DNA from: Gammaproteobacteria bacterium
GTDB lineage: Bacteria > Pseudomonadota > Gammaproteobacteria > Granulosicoccales > Granulosicoccaceae
Assembly: GCA_020444765.1 (NCBI GenBank)
Contig: JAGRHW010000005.1
Coordinates: 1-26,520, forward strand
Length of the DNA: 26,520 bases
Reading direction: 5' to 3'
Shown: piece by piece, positions 16,856-25,556 of the stretch
Layout of the letters: every line of letters begins with the position of its first letter
Position numbering within the stretch: position 1 is the stretch's first letter
The notes under the pieces: model-generated
Seen by the model: only the letters and a program-made list of their open reading frames with translations
What the model was told of the DNA's origin: nothing
Database searches by the model: none
Program-made: the position numbers and the translations under genes

Positions 16856-17218
16856 TCAGTTCAGGTATTTATCCAGTTCAGCCTTAAAGCTTTCCGGCGT
16901 GAAGGGCTTGGTGATAACAAAACGTGCGCCCAGCTCCGAGGCTTTTTCACGCATGGCGTCGGTGCCTTCCGTGGTGACGAAACCGAACTTCGGCTTGATG
17001 CCCTCGTCATTGAGCGTGGCGAGCAGTTCCGGGCCTGTCATATTCGGCATGTTCCAGTCACAAAGCACCAGATCCGGTTCATCTTTTTTGATGTGTTCCA
17101 GGGCCAGTGCACCATCGGCCGCCTGGGCGATATCATGCCCGCCGTAGCCTGCTTCTCTGAGGGTTTTAATGACGATCATGCGCATCGCCATGCTGTCATC
17201 GACAACGAGTATATTCAT
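16856..17218 (-). CDS. cheY: CheY-type stand-alone response regulator
   Basis: A 120-residue single receiver domain with all key residues: the acidic pair Asp7/Asp8 (VVDDS), the phospho-acceptor Asp54 (CDWNMP), Thr82/Thr83 (VTTEG) and Lys104 (ITKPF). It accepts phosphate from CheA and, in flagellar systems, binds the motor switch; the output partner here is not visible. A GAAGGA ribosome-binding site precedes ATG 17218. The gene lies 54 bp after cheB and 26 bp before the CheX-like gene. The segments CDWNMPNMTG and GFVTTEG are typical of chemotaxis CheY proteins. Confidence 0.9.
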   Translation of the reverse strand: MNILVVDDSMAMRMIVIKTLREAGYGGHDIAQAADGALALEHIKKDEPDLVLCDWNMPNMTGPELLATLNDEGIKPKFGFVTTEGTDAMREKASELGARFVITKPFTPESFKAELDKYLN

Positions 17219-17272
17219 GGGTTCCTTCTCCTTGGTATCGTGTAAAACGCGCTTTGTACAACTCAGGAACGC

Positions 17273-18400
17273 TTAGGTTCCATAAGATTTGCCACATGTT
17301 GTCAGGTTTCGCGCGGTCCCAACCTGCTTCGTGGCAATCAATGCCAAAATCCTGTCCGCTATGCTTTCCAGTGGCAGAACATCGTCAGCGGCGCCGAGTT
17401 TGACCGCTGATCCGGGCATGCCCCATACCACGCTTGTCTTTTCATCCTGGGCGATGGTTGGCGCGCCGGCTTCCTGCATTTCTTTCATGCCTTCTGCACC
17501 ATCACTGCCCATACCGGTCAGGATTACACCGAGTGCGTTCGGCCCGGCAGTCTGCGCCACTGAACGAAACAGCACGTCCACTGATGGTTTGTGCCTGTTG
17601 ACCGGCGGGCCATCATTGAGTTGGCAGAAATAATCAGCACCGTTCCTGACCAGCAGCAGATGCTGGCTACCGGGCGCTATATAGGCATGCCCCGGCAAGA
17701 CCTGCTGCCCATCGACCGCTTCGCAAACGCTCATTGCCGACAGGGAGTTGACCCGATCGGCAAATGCGGCGCTGAAATTTCCTGGGATGTGCTGAGTGAT
17801 CACCATCCCGGGCGTGCACGCGGGCAGACGCATCAACACCTCCTTGATCGCTTCGGTGCCGCCTGTCGAGGCGCCCAGCGCGATGATCGGTTTGGTTTTT
17901 ACAAAATGCGTCGGAATCCGTCGCTCGATAACCGCGTCAGAATTGAATTTCTGCTCCACCGGTTCGATTTTTTTGAGCGGCTGATAAGGTTTGACCTGGG
18001 CATTCGCGGCCGCTCTTAACTTGTCGATCAATTCGTCCCGGTAATTACCCAGCGTGCCGGCGATGTCAGTAGTCGGTTTGCTGACATAATCAACCGCGCC
18101 TATTTCAAGCGCCTTCAAGGTCACATCGGCGCCTTTGACGGTAAGACTGGATACCATGACGACCGGCATCGGTCTCAAGCGCATGAGATTTTTCAAAAAG
18201 GTAACACCGTCCATCTTCGGCATTTCAACATCGAGCGTCAAAACATCCGGCGAAAGCAGCTTGATTTTTTCCCGGGCGATATAGGGATCAGGCGCAACAC
18301 CTACCACCTCCATGCCCGGATCGGAGTTGATGATTTCCGTCAGCAACCTTCTGACAAGTGCGGAATCATCAACGATTAATACCTTGATTGGCCGTGTCAT
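17273..18400 (-). CDS. cheB: Chemotaxis response regulator protein-glutamate methylesterase CheB
   Basis: A 375-residue two-domain enzyme. The receiver domain (1-125) has VDDSALVRR and the phospho-acceptor Asp57 ([11 protein letters not shown]). The linker is followed by the esterase domain (about 168-360) with catalytic Ser178 (GASTGG), His204 (TQHIPGNFS) and Asp300 (TGMGSDG). When phosphorylated by CheA it removes methyl groups from receptor glutamates and deamidates glutamines, which resets receptor sensitivity. It follows cheR by 70 bp in the same direction. The length and domain order are normal. The last 16 or so residues after the helix are unremarkable. Confidence 0.95.
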   Translation of the reverse strand: MTRPIKVLIVDDSALVRRLLTEIINSDPGMEVVGVAPDPYIAREKIKLLSPDVLTLDVEMPKMDGVTFLKNLMRLRPMPVVMVSSLTVKGADVTLKALEIGAVDYVSKPTTDIAGTLGNYRDELIDKLRAAANAQVKPYQPLKKIEPVEQKFNSDAVIERRIPTHFVKTKPIIALGASTGGTEAIKEVLMRLPACTPGMVITQHIPGNFSAAFADRVNSLSAMSVCEAVDGQQVLPGHAYIAPGSQHLLLVRNGADYFCQLNDGPPVNRHKPSVDVLFRSVAQTAGPNALGVILTGMGSDGAEGMKEMQEAGAPTIAQDEKTSVVWGMPGSAVKLGAADDVLPLESIADRILALIATKQVGTARNLTTCGKSYGT

Positions 18401-18470
18401 AACAAGTCTTGTCCGTTAATACGTAATGCCGGCAGCGGGTTTGTCGAGTGATCTGCAGGCCCTGACATAA

Positions 18471-19322
18471 TCAATGTGTTTTCCTGTAAATGGTTTGCCT
18501 GATCAGTTCGAACTGACTGGAAACATTATGCAAAGACTCGGAATGACCGATCACCAGATGTCCATTCGGCTTTAATAGTTCCGCATAACGTTCGAACAAG
18601 CGTTTCTGTGTCGGCTTGTCGAAATAGATCACGACATTGCGGCAGAAAATCAGATCGAACTGTCCTCTCATGGGCCAGGCATGCATCAGATTCAGCTTTC
18701 TGAAGGTTATTATTTTTTGCAAGTCCGGATGCACGCGAACTTTGCCGTTATTCGGCCCGGTTCCCGATTGAAACCATCTTTTCAGCCGTTGCGAGGCCAT
18801 ACCTTCAACACGTTTTTCGTCATAAATACCGTTCCCGGCTGTTTTTACAACATTGGTATCAAGGTCTGTGGCAAGAATGCGGATATCCAGGCTGTCAATA
18901 GCCGGAATGTTTTCGCGAAGAATCATGGCTATCGAATAGGGTTCTTCACCGGTCGAACAACCAGCCGACCAGATCCGCATACCCTTGAGTTGGCCGGTCC
19001 TGCTTAACTCCGGGATCAACGTTTGCTCAAGATAATCAAAATGGTGCTTTTCACGGAAAAAAGCTGTCAGATTAGTGGTTACCGCATTGATGAAATGCTC
19101 GAGCTCCGTATCGGGCGATTCCATTAGCAGACGACAATATTCGTCGAAACCGGCAAGTTGCAGGTCACGCAGTCGTCGGGTGAGACGTCCGTACAGCAGA
19201 TCCCGCTTGTGTTCGGACAGACTGATTCCGGTGTGCTCACCGATCAGCTTTCGCAATATCTCGAAATGCCTGTCCGTAAAGCTGAATGTATCGACGCTGT
19301 TTACCGCTGCTTTGGCAACCAT
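18471..19322 (-). CDS. cheR: Chemoreceptor methyltransferase CheR
   Basis: A 283-residue S-adenosylmethionine-dependent enzyme that methylates receptor glutamates. The N-terminal helical domain contains TGISLSEHKRDLLYGRLTRR (31-50). The TNLTAFFRE motif (83-91) and the SAM-binding loop WSAGCSTGEEPYS (118-130) are diagnostic, as are FCRNVVIYFD (226-235) and the GHLVIGHSESL end. The length is normal for CheR without extra repeats. It lies 23 bp after the STAS gene and upstream of cheB, forming the adaptation pair. The receptor in this operon carries a C-terminal pentapeptide that could tether it. Confidence 0.95.
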   Translation of the reverse strand: MVAKAAVNSVDTFSFTDRHFEILRKLIGEHTGISLSEHKRDLLYGRLTRRLRDLQLAGFDEYCRLLMESPDTELEHFINAVTTNLTAFFREKHHFDYLEQTLIPELSRTGQLKGMRIWSAGCSTGEEPYSIAMILRENIPAIDSLDIRILATDLDTNVVKTAGNGIYDEKRVEGMASQRLKRWFQSGTGPNNGKVRVHPDLQKIITFRKLNLMHAWPMRGQFDLIFCRNVVIYFDKPTQKRLFERYAELLKPNGHLVIGHSESLHNVSSQFELIRQTIYRKTH

Positions 19323-19345
19323 TTTATATTCTCAATTGGAAAGAC

Positions 19346-19651
19346 TCATAAGCCAAGTGGTGAGTCAAGACCCAGCACTCTGGCTGTTTCTAGGAAAGCG
19401 GCGGAGGTTTCCTGCCAACGTATCTCTTTACCGGCTGATTCCTGAGCCCTTGTTATCGAGGCGAGCAACTGCATAGCAGCGGTATCGATGAGCTTTACAC
19501 GGGATGCGTCAATGCTGACAGCCCCCTCTCCGGAGCTTATCTCCATCAGCGCCTTATGCAGTGTTTTAATGTTATCGATACCGACTTCTTCATCAAGCAC
19601 GAGCAAATTTTTATCCGTACTTGCAGTTTCTTTGGGTTGAGTGCTTTCCAT
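19346..19651 (-). CDS. STAS-domain protein in the chemotaxis operon
   Basis: A 101-residue protein consisting mainly of one STAS domain (about 14-95). The central strand and helix read VSIDASRVKLIDTAAMQLLAS (45-65, one residue longer than usual motifs quoted). The Asp56-Thr57 pair sits where anti-sigma-factor antagonists such as SpoIIAA have the phosphorylated Ser/Thr. It could be a phospho-switch partner or a scaffold. No anti-sigma kinase gene is present in the window. It lies 40 bp after the receptor gene and 23 bp before cheR, so co-expression with the adaptation enzymes is likely. A similar fold is found in MlaB, but no mla genes are near. Confidence 0.8.
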   Translation of the reverse strand: MESTQPKETASTDKNLLVLDEEVGIDNIKTLHKALMEISSGEGAVSIDASRVKLIDTAAMQLLASITRAQESAGKEIRWQETSAAFLETARVLGLDSPLGL

Positions 19652-19691
19652 ATCCGTTCGACGCTCCCTGCTACGCCCCTTCAGATCTCTC

Positions 19692-22493
19692 TTAAAATTT
19701 ATCCCAGTCGGAATCAGTCACAAACGATGAGCCGAACGAATCCGACGCGGAGGCTTTGATGACAAGCGCCTCATCAGCCTGGTTTGTCTCGGCGCTGTCG
19801 ACAAGCTGTTCCTGCGCCTTGTTATTCGACGCCCATGGCCGTGAGCCTTTTCGCCTTTCAACAGCTTGCATCCCGGACGTTACGGATTCACGGGTTTTGA
19901 AAAAGTCGACCAGACCGTTCAGCACGCGCGCCTGTTCACTCATGGCCTCGCTGGAGACAGTTGCATTTTCAACCATGGCGGCATTCTGCTGAGTCATTTC
20001 ATCCATTTGCGAGATAGCCTTGCCGACCTGTTCGATCCCTTCCGACTGTTCGCGACTGGCCGAAGCGATTTCAGCAATAATATCACTGACTTTTTTAACC
20101 GAATCGATGATCTCGTCAAGCGTTTCACCGGACGCATTGACAAGCTTGGAACCTTCCTGGTTTTTCAGGACACTTTCTTCGATCAACAGCTTGATTTCCT
20201 TGGCCGCAACCGCACTTCTGCCGGCGAGATTGCGTACCTCATTTGCTACAACCGCAAAGCCCCGCCCCTGTTCGCCGGCCCGTGCCGCTTCTACCGCCGC
20301 ATTCAGTGCAAGCAGGTTTGTCTGGAAGGCAATTTCGTCAATAACACCGATAATCGAGGCGATCTTATTACTCGATTCGGTAATTTGCTGCATGGCCTGA
20401 ACTGCCTCGCTGACAACATGACCGCCCTGTTCGGCATGATTCCGCGCTTTCGAGGCTATCTGATTGGCTTCTTCGGCGCTGGCGCTGTTGCTGCGCACTA
20501 TCGCGGTCATCTCGGTCATGCTCGAAGCTGTCTCTTCGAGGTTGGCGGCTTGCTTTTCGGTTCGATCAGACAAGCTGGCATTGTCCTGCGTCATCGCGGA
20601 AGAGCTCTCGAGTACCAGCCTTGCGCTTTTATTGATTTCACTGATGACTTCGGTCAGCTTTGTAACGGTTTTGTTGACATCCGTCTTCAACTGCCCGAAC
20701 GCCCCTTCGTATTCAGCATCGATGGAATGCGTCAGGTCTCCGACGGAGAGCGCACTGATCACTTTAACCGTATCATTGATTACCCGATCGTTGACATCAA
20801 CAAGATGATTAATACCCTCGCTGAGCATTTCAAAAAACCCGCTCTTGCCTTCCAGGCTAATACGCTGCCCCAGATCACCAGACTGCGCACTGTGAACGAT
20901 ATTTTTTATCTCTTCTTCAATCGCGATTTCCTGAGTGCGGTCGAACCACTCAAGCACAGTACCCAGGCGTTCGTCTTCATCGGTAAACACAGGAATTGCA
21001 ATAATACGGATATACCGTGAGCCAATGGTAATTTCCGCCGTGTGATCTGATGCAAGCCTGCCCTCCAGACACTCCTTCAAAGCTTCGTCCATATGCAGGC
21101 ATGTGAGTTCGCTGCCGACCACTTCAGCAGGATCAAAACCATCGACGATGGTTTCCATATCAGGCTGAAGGGCTGACAACAAGGTCGTCATCGACTTGTT
21201 GACGTAAATAACCTTGCTATCCGAATCGGCGACCATGACGTTACCACTGACGTTGTCCAGCGCACGCCGAATCCGACTGTTTTCATTGGCGATAATGCGT
21301 TCCTTGCCAAGGCTCTCACGCAAGGTTTTCTGCATTTGCAAAACAGACCTGTAAACACCACGCTGTTCATCAATGTTTATCGCCGAGTCCATATCACCCT
21401 TGGCAATATCACTGGCGAGCCGGGCCAGCTTTTTCGGTTCGGCGCCGAGCTGTCCCATGATAGTGCTGATCAGCAGCCAGCCCAGCAACCCCATCACCAC
21501 GGCACAGGCGGCGATGGTGATAATCGTCTGCTGCACACCCTGGCTGTAAATTTCATCGACCCGGGCGGTTGCCTTGGTCGACATGAGATTCAGGTCATCC
21601 ACCAAACCATTCAGTTCTTCACTCAGGGCCTTTTCAGTCGGTTTTATCTTGTTACGTACGATCCAGGCGTCCATGCGCCATTGTTCGCTCTCATGGATTG
21701 CAATAACTTCATCAATTTTTGCGTTATAACTCTGGTAGCTTTCAACCGCTCTCAACATCCCGTCTTCCTGCTCGAAGGTCAGCTGATCAGCCCACTGCAT
21801 TACCTTTTCGAGCTTGTCCTCGACCGTATCCCGGTAGACCAGCAGATTCTGTCTTGAGCTGTCCGAGCGAAATGCCAGATACAGACGCATTTCACTCAAG
21901 AGATTTGTCCAGAGATAACGCAGATCGTTGAGGTCGGCGAGAATTCTTTTCCGATCCGCAGTTGCTTCTTCATTTTGTTCGACCAATATCATCTCGGTCA
22001 GCACCTGGGAGATCTCCATGGCAATCGGATTCACCTCATCCGAGGCGAATTGGCTGGCCCTGATATTACTGCCGACATTGCTGACAACATCAACAATCTG
22101 CGGTCGATAGGATTTTAACTGTTTCAGGTATGTTTCGATGGCAGCAAAGTGCGTCTGAATCGCTTCGTCGTCTTGCAGGATACTCGTGGACTTTAGTTTC
22201 TTTATTTTTTCTTCCGCCATTTTCAGCAGATGATCGCTATGCTCCAATTCACTTTCATTTTTATCGAGCATATAGAAGCCGATACTCATACCTGCATTGA
22301 TAATATCGGTGGATAGCTCCTCAGCAGCACTCAATACCGGCTGCACTTCTTGTACGACGACGTCTGTTTCAGTGTTTACGGCAGAAAGCCTGCCCAATGA
22401 ACTTATGCCAAAACTCAGAACTATTAGAAATAAGACGCCATAGTTCAAAGCCATTTTCTGAACTACTGTCATCTGATTATATAGTTTTTTCAT
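19692..22493 (-). CDS. Methyl-accepting chemotaxis protein with PAS domain and CheR-tethering tail
   Basis: A 933-residue chemoreceptor. Membrane segments at about 15-33 and 324-346 enclose a periplasmic region of about 290 residues that is rich in long helices, which suggests a helical-bimodular (HBM) type sensor; the ligand is unknown. It is followed by a HAMP domain (about 347-395), a PAS domain (about 405-520), a second HAMP-like region (about 535-625) and the signalling domain (about 626-870). The hairpin tip is at about 715-750 ([20 protein letters not shown], then [12 protein letters not shown]). The last five residues DWDKF match the x-W-x-x-F pentapeptide that binds CheR and CheB in receptors such as Tsr (NWETF). 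The AGGGA ribosome-binding site precedes ATG 22493. It is embedded in the che operon, so it is probably the system's main receptor. Confidence 0.93.
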   Translation of the reverse strand: MKKLYNQMTVVQKMALNYGVLFLIVLSFGISSLGRLSAVNTETDVVVQEVQPVLSAAEELSTDIINAGMSIGFYMLDKNESELEHSDHLLKMAEEKIKKLKSTSILQDDEAIQTHFAAIETYLKQLKSYRPQIVDVVSNVGSNIRASQFASDEVNPIAMEISQVLTEMILVEQNEEATADRKRILADLNDLRYLWTNLLSEMRLYLAFRSDSSRQNLLVYRDTVEDKLEKVMQWADQLTFEQEDGMLRAVESYQSYNAKIDEVIAIHESEQWRMDAWIVRNKIKPTEKALSEELNGLVDDLNLMSTKATARVDEIYSQGVQQTIITIAACAVVMGLLGWLLISTIMGQLGAEPKKLARLASDIAKGDMDSAINIDEQRGVYRSVLQMQKTLRESLGKERIIANENSRIRRALDNVSGNVMVADSDSKVIYVNKSMTTLLSALQPDMETIVDGFDPAEVVGSELTCLHMDEALKECLEGRLASDHTAEITIGSRYIRIIAIPVFTDEDERLGTVLEWFDRTQEIAIEEEIKNIVHSAQSGDLGQRISLEGKSGFFEMLSEGINHLVDVNDRVINDTVKVISALSVGDLTHSIDAEYEGAFGQLKTDVNKTVTKLTEVISEINKSARLVLESSSAMTQDNASLSDRTEKQAANLEETASSMTEMTAIVRSNSASAEEANQIASKARNHAEQGGHVVSEAVQAMQQITESSNKIASIIGVIDEIAFQTNLLALNAAVEAARAGEQGRGFAVVANEVRNLAGRSAVAAKEIKLLIEESVLKNQEGSKLVNASGETLDEIIDSVKKVSDIIAEIASASREQSEGIEQVGKAISQMDEMTQQNAAMVENATVSSEAMSEQARVLNGLVDFFKTRESVTSGMQAVERRKGSRPWASNNKAQEQLVDSAETNQADEALVIKASASDSFGSSFVTDSDWDKF

Positions 22494-22603
22494 AGCTATC
22501 CCTGCTTTAGTACTGTTACTACAACTTACTTCCCTCGTTCGGTGCGGATTTAGTCATTGAAAACTTCAGCCCCACCAATCAACCTTTAACAGACCCTTTG
22601 ACT

Positions 22604-22620
22604 GCCGGGTATAACCCGGC
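22604..22620. repeat. Hairpin between cheW and the receptor gene
   Basis: GCCGGGT (22604-22610) and ACCCGGC (22614-22620) form a perfect 7-bp stem around ATA, 14 bp after the cheW stop. There is no T-tract, so it may limit read-through or stabilise the cheA-cheW message rather than end it. Confidence 0.5.
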
Positions 22621-22633
22621 CGTCCTGACCTGC

Positions 22634-23149
22634 TTAAATCCGACCGTCATCCAGTGCCTGTAAAACACCGTTTTTCATCAAATGATCGATATCCAGCATA
22701 ATGATCATCTGCTCATCAATCGTCGCCAGTCCCTTGATGGAGGCGGTATCCACGGCACCACCGAAATCCGGAGACGGTTTAAGGTCCATCTGCGCAATGT
22801 TATGGACTTCCGATACTGCATCGACGACCATACCCATGGTGCGCTGGCCGTGTTCCTCGTCATTGACTTTGACGACAATCACCACGGTAGTCTGGTTAAA
22901 CGGCGCGCTTTTCATCCGGAAGTATCTGCGCAGGTCGATGACCGGCACCACGGTGCCGCGCAGATTGACGATCCCAAGGATAAAGTCCGGCATGTTGGGC
23001 ACCGGTGTGGCGCCTTCCCAGCCCTTGATTTCCTGTACTTGCAGGATATCGACACCGTAGTCCTCGCCATCGAGGATAAAGGTCAGATACTGATCCGTAC
23101 CGTCCTCGGCTTGTAATGTTGTTTCCGCTAGCTGTGCCTTTGCGTTCAT
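22634..23149 (-). CDS. cheW: Chemotaxis coupling protein CheW
   Basis: A 171-residue CheW-domain protein that links receptors to CheA. Typical segments are YLTFILDGEDYGVDILQVQEI (about 21-41), PVPNMPDFILGIVNLRGTVV (49-68) with the signature NLRG, and PVIDLRRYF. It starts at ATG 23149 with an AGGAG ribosome-binding site, 12 bp after the cheA stop, so the two are co-translated in a matched ratio. Length and domain limits are normal. Confidence 0.95.
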   Translation of the reverse strand: MNAKAQLAETTLQAEDGTDQYLTFILDGEDYGVDILQVQEIKGWEGATPVPNMPDFILGIVNLRGTVVPVIDLRRYFRMKSAPFNQTTVVIVVKVNDEEHGQRTMGMVVDAVSEVHNIAQMDLKPSPDFGGAVDTASIKGLATIDEQMIIMLDIDHLMKNGVLQALDDGRI

Positions 23150-23161
23150 GCAATCGCTCCT

Positions 23162-25285
23162 TTAAGCCGCCATTTGAATACTGCGACCGCTTTTACACAT
23201 GTCGAAATGTCGTTGAATCAACCCCGGCACATCCATGATCAGGGCAACCTTGCCGTCACCGAGAATGGTTGCACCGGAAATCCCCTGAATCTGCTTGAAG
23301 TTGCTTTCCAGACTTTTTATGACGACCTGTTGCTGACCCAGCAGGTCGTCAACAAACAAACCGACTCTTTGCCCGTCTGCCTCAACCACGACCAGCAAAC
23401 CTTCCAGAAGATCTTCCGCGCCGCTATCACTGCCGAACAAGCGGTTAATGCGGATAATCGGAATATACTCATCCCGCAAACGATAGAGTTCGGACTGTCC
23501 GCTGATACTGCTGATCATGTCAGTTTGCATTTGCAGTGATTCGATGATCGACACCAGTGAGATGATATAGGTTTCATCGCCGATACGGGCCAATTGCCCG
23601 TCCAGGATCGACAAGGTCAATGGCAGACGGATGGTCACTGTACTGCCGGCGACCTGGTTATTATTGATTGTCACATTGCCGCCGAGATCACGCACATTAC
23701 GCCGAACCACGTCCATGCCGACACCACGGCCTGACACATCGCTGATTTTCTCGGCCGTTGAAAACCCCGGCATGAAAATCAGATTGAAAATCTTCTCGTC
23801 ACCAAGCTCTTCGTTTTCGCTGACAAGCCCCTTGTCCACCGCCTTTTGCAGAATGCGTTTTTTATCAAGCCCGGCACCATCATCGATCACCTTGATAATG
23901 ATATCGCCGCCTTCATGATAGGCGCACAATTCAAGAATGCCTGCTTCGGGCTTACCTTTCTGTTTACGTACTTCCGGTGTTTCTATGCCATGATCGAGTG
24001 AGTTTCGCACCAGATGCACCAGAGGATCGGCAATTTTCTCAAGGACATTCTTGTCCACCTCGGTATGCTCGCCCGTCATTTTCAGCTCGATGTTTTTTCC
24101 CATCGAGGAACTCAGATCACGCACCAGCCTCGGGAAGCGGCTAAACGAAAAGCTGATCGGCAGCATGCGGATCTGCAACACGCTTTCCTGCAATTCACGC
24201 GTGTTCCGTTCAAGCTGTGAAATGCCGTCCAGTAGTTTTTCATAGATGTTTGCGGATCCGCTTTCGATATCGCTGCCTATCTGGCTGAGCATGGATTGCG
24301 TGATGACCAGCTCGCCAACCATATTGATCAACGCATCCACCTTGTCGATACCGACCCGTATCGACCCGGCGTCCTTGCTGGCACTGGTCGGTTTTGCTTT
24401 GGCGGCCGTCGCCGGTTTACCGGCAACAGCTTGTTGTTCGGTGGGCTCGACAGTTGCAGTTTCCGGAGCCGTGTTTTCGCTGCTGTCTGCGTCGGGTTGC
24501 CGTGCGCTGCTTTCTGGGGCTTTCGCAGGTGCTTGCTCTGCCGGATCAGCTAAAGACGTTATGCTCAGTTCGCATTCATCCTCGACCCAGCTGAACAGTT
24601 CGCGCACTTCCTGTTCAGCGCAATCGCTACGCAGCTCCAGCGTCCAGTCGAGATAACACGACTCCGGATCGATTTCGCCGGGCGGTGGCAAGGCTGTCAT
24701 GCCGGCAACGACCGTCAAGTCACCAAGCATGTCGAGTTCATGAAATATTCTGGTGGGATTACAGCCGTTTTTAAGAATTTCGGGATATGGTTTGAAGACG
24801 ATTTTCCAGCCGGCCGACGCGGTACTTGCATCTGTGTTTTCTTCGGCCTGAACACTTGCCGCCACATCAGCCGGCTGAGTTTCACCGGCGGACGGCTGCT
24901 CACCATCCAGTACAGCTTGAAGCTTTTGCAGAACATCGGCGGTACGCGCCTCATCGTTCTCCTGGTCATCTTTGGCCGCGGCAACCATATCGCGCAGCAC
25001 GTCGACCGACTCCAGCAACAGATCAACGATCTCGCGGATCACTTCCCGCCGGCCATCGCGCATCTCGTCAAGCAGTGTTTCCATGACGTGCGTGAATTCC
25101 GCGATGTTGGAGAAGCCGAAGGAGGCGCTACCACCCTTGATCGAATGTGCTGCGCGGAAGATCGCATTGATTTCTTCGACATCGGTCCCGTTGTCCAGAT
25201 TCAACAGCCCCGACTCCATGACGCTCAAGCCTTCGTTACATTCCTCGAAGAAAATGTCATGAAATTCCGATAGATCTATCGACAC
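23162..25285 (-). CDS. cheA: Chemotaxis histidine kinase CheA
   Basis: A 707-residue kinase from GTG 25285. I prefer this start because GGGAGG lies 8 nt upstream; the longer frame to 25354 would add 23 residues with no typical CheA sequence. Domains: P1 phosphotransfer with His47 (AAHSIKGGSASFG), an acidic Ala/Glu linker, a P2-like domain (about 155-240, WKIVFKPYPEIL onward), another low-complexity linker, P3 dimerisation (about 310-370), the P4 ATPase with HLVRNSLDHGIE, IDDGAGLD and SGRGVGMDVV, and P5, the CheW-like domain. It phosphorylates CheY and CheB. It is the first gene of the leftward che operon and divergent from hemH. Confidence 0.95.
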   Translation of the reverse strand: MSIDLSEFHDIFFEECNEGLSVMESGLLNLDNGTDVEEINAIFRAAHSIKGGSASFGFSNIAEFTHVMETLLDEMRDGRREVIREIVDLLLESVDVLRDMVAAAKDDQENDEARTADVLQKLQAVLDGEQPSAGETQPADVAASVQAEENTDASTASAGWKIVFKPYPEILKNGCNPTRIFHELDMLGDLTVVAGMTALPPPGEIDPESCYLDWTLELRSDCAEQEVRELFSWVEDECELSITSLADPAEQAPAKAPESSARQPDADSSENTAPETATVEPTEQQAVAGKPATAAKAKPTSASKDAGSIRVGIDKVDALINMVGELVITQSMLSQIGSDIESGSANIYEKLLDGISQLERNTRELQESVLQIRMLPISFSFSRFPRLVRDLSSSMGKNIELKMTGEHTEVDKNVLEKIADPLVHLVRNSLDHGIETPEVRKQKGKPEAGILELCAYHEGGDIIIKVIDDGAGLDKKRILQKAVDKGLVSENEELGDEKIFNLIFMPGFSTAEKISDVSGRGVGMDVVRRNVRDLGGNVTINNNQVAGSTVTIRLPLTLSILDGQLARIGDETYIISLVSIIESLQMQTDMISSISGQSELYRLRDEYIPIIRINRLFGSDSGAEDLLEGLLVVVEADGQRVGLFVDDLLGQQQVVIKSLESNFKQIQGISGATILGDGKVALIMDVPGLIQRHFDMCKSGRSIQMAA

Positions 25286-25556
25286 CTTTTTTGCCTCCCT
25301 ACAAACAACATCGATCCAGGTCCTGTTGAACAACCGCTCCGCGACCATGCACAAAGTGCCGGCAGCATTGTCAGGTCAGCACGTGATAAGCTACTGGGTT
25401 CGACATCCCGTTATGTTGAAACTCATCCTGAGTATCATCCTGCAGTGACTTCATTCTGTAGATGCGCGGGCGCAGCGAATGCACCGGGCTTTAACCTGTA
25501 TCGGATATACTCGTGGAAACATTAGACTGCTTCACAAAAGCCAGACTGGAAGAATA
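25286..25556. promoter_or_regulatory. Divergent regulatory gap between cheA and hemH
   Basis: This 271-bp gap must carry promoters for the leftward che operon and for hemH. A TATACT hexamer at 25506-25511 is a possible -10 for hemH, but no good -35 was found at the right distance. No sigma-28 consensus (TAAA-N15-GCCGATAA) was seen on the cheA side. No gene is evident. Confidence 0.4.

Noticed and set aside
19866..21020. Plus-strand frame (384 codons) opposite the chemoreceptor
   Set aside because: It is antisense to the conserved signalling domain, so codon periodicity of the receptor explains the open frame.
22494..22633. Sigma-28 promoter before the chemoreceptor gene
   Set aside because: A TAAA with a partial GCTGAAGT downstream is present, but only half of the -10 bases match at the wrong spacing.
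25286..25354. Upstream extension of CheA to 25354
   Set aside because: The GTG at 25285 has a strong, well-spaced ribosome-binding site and begins the usual CheA P1 sequence. The extra 23 residues look like translated leader.
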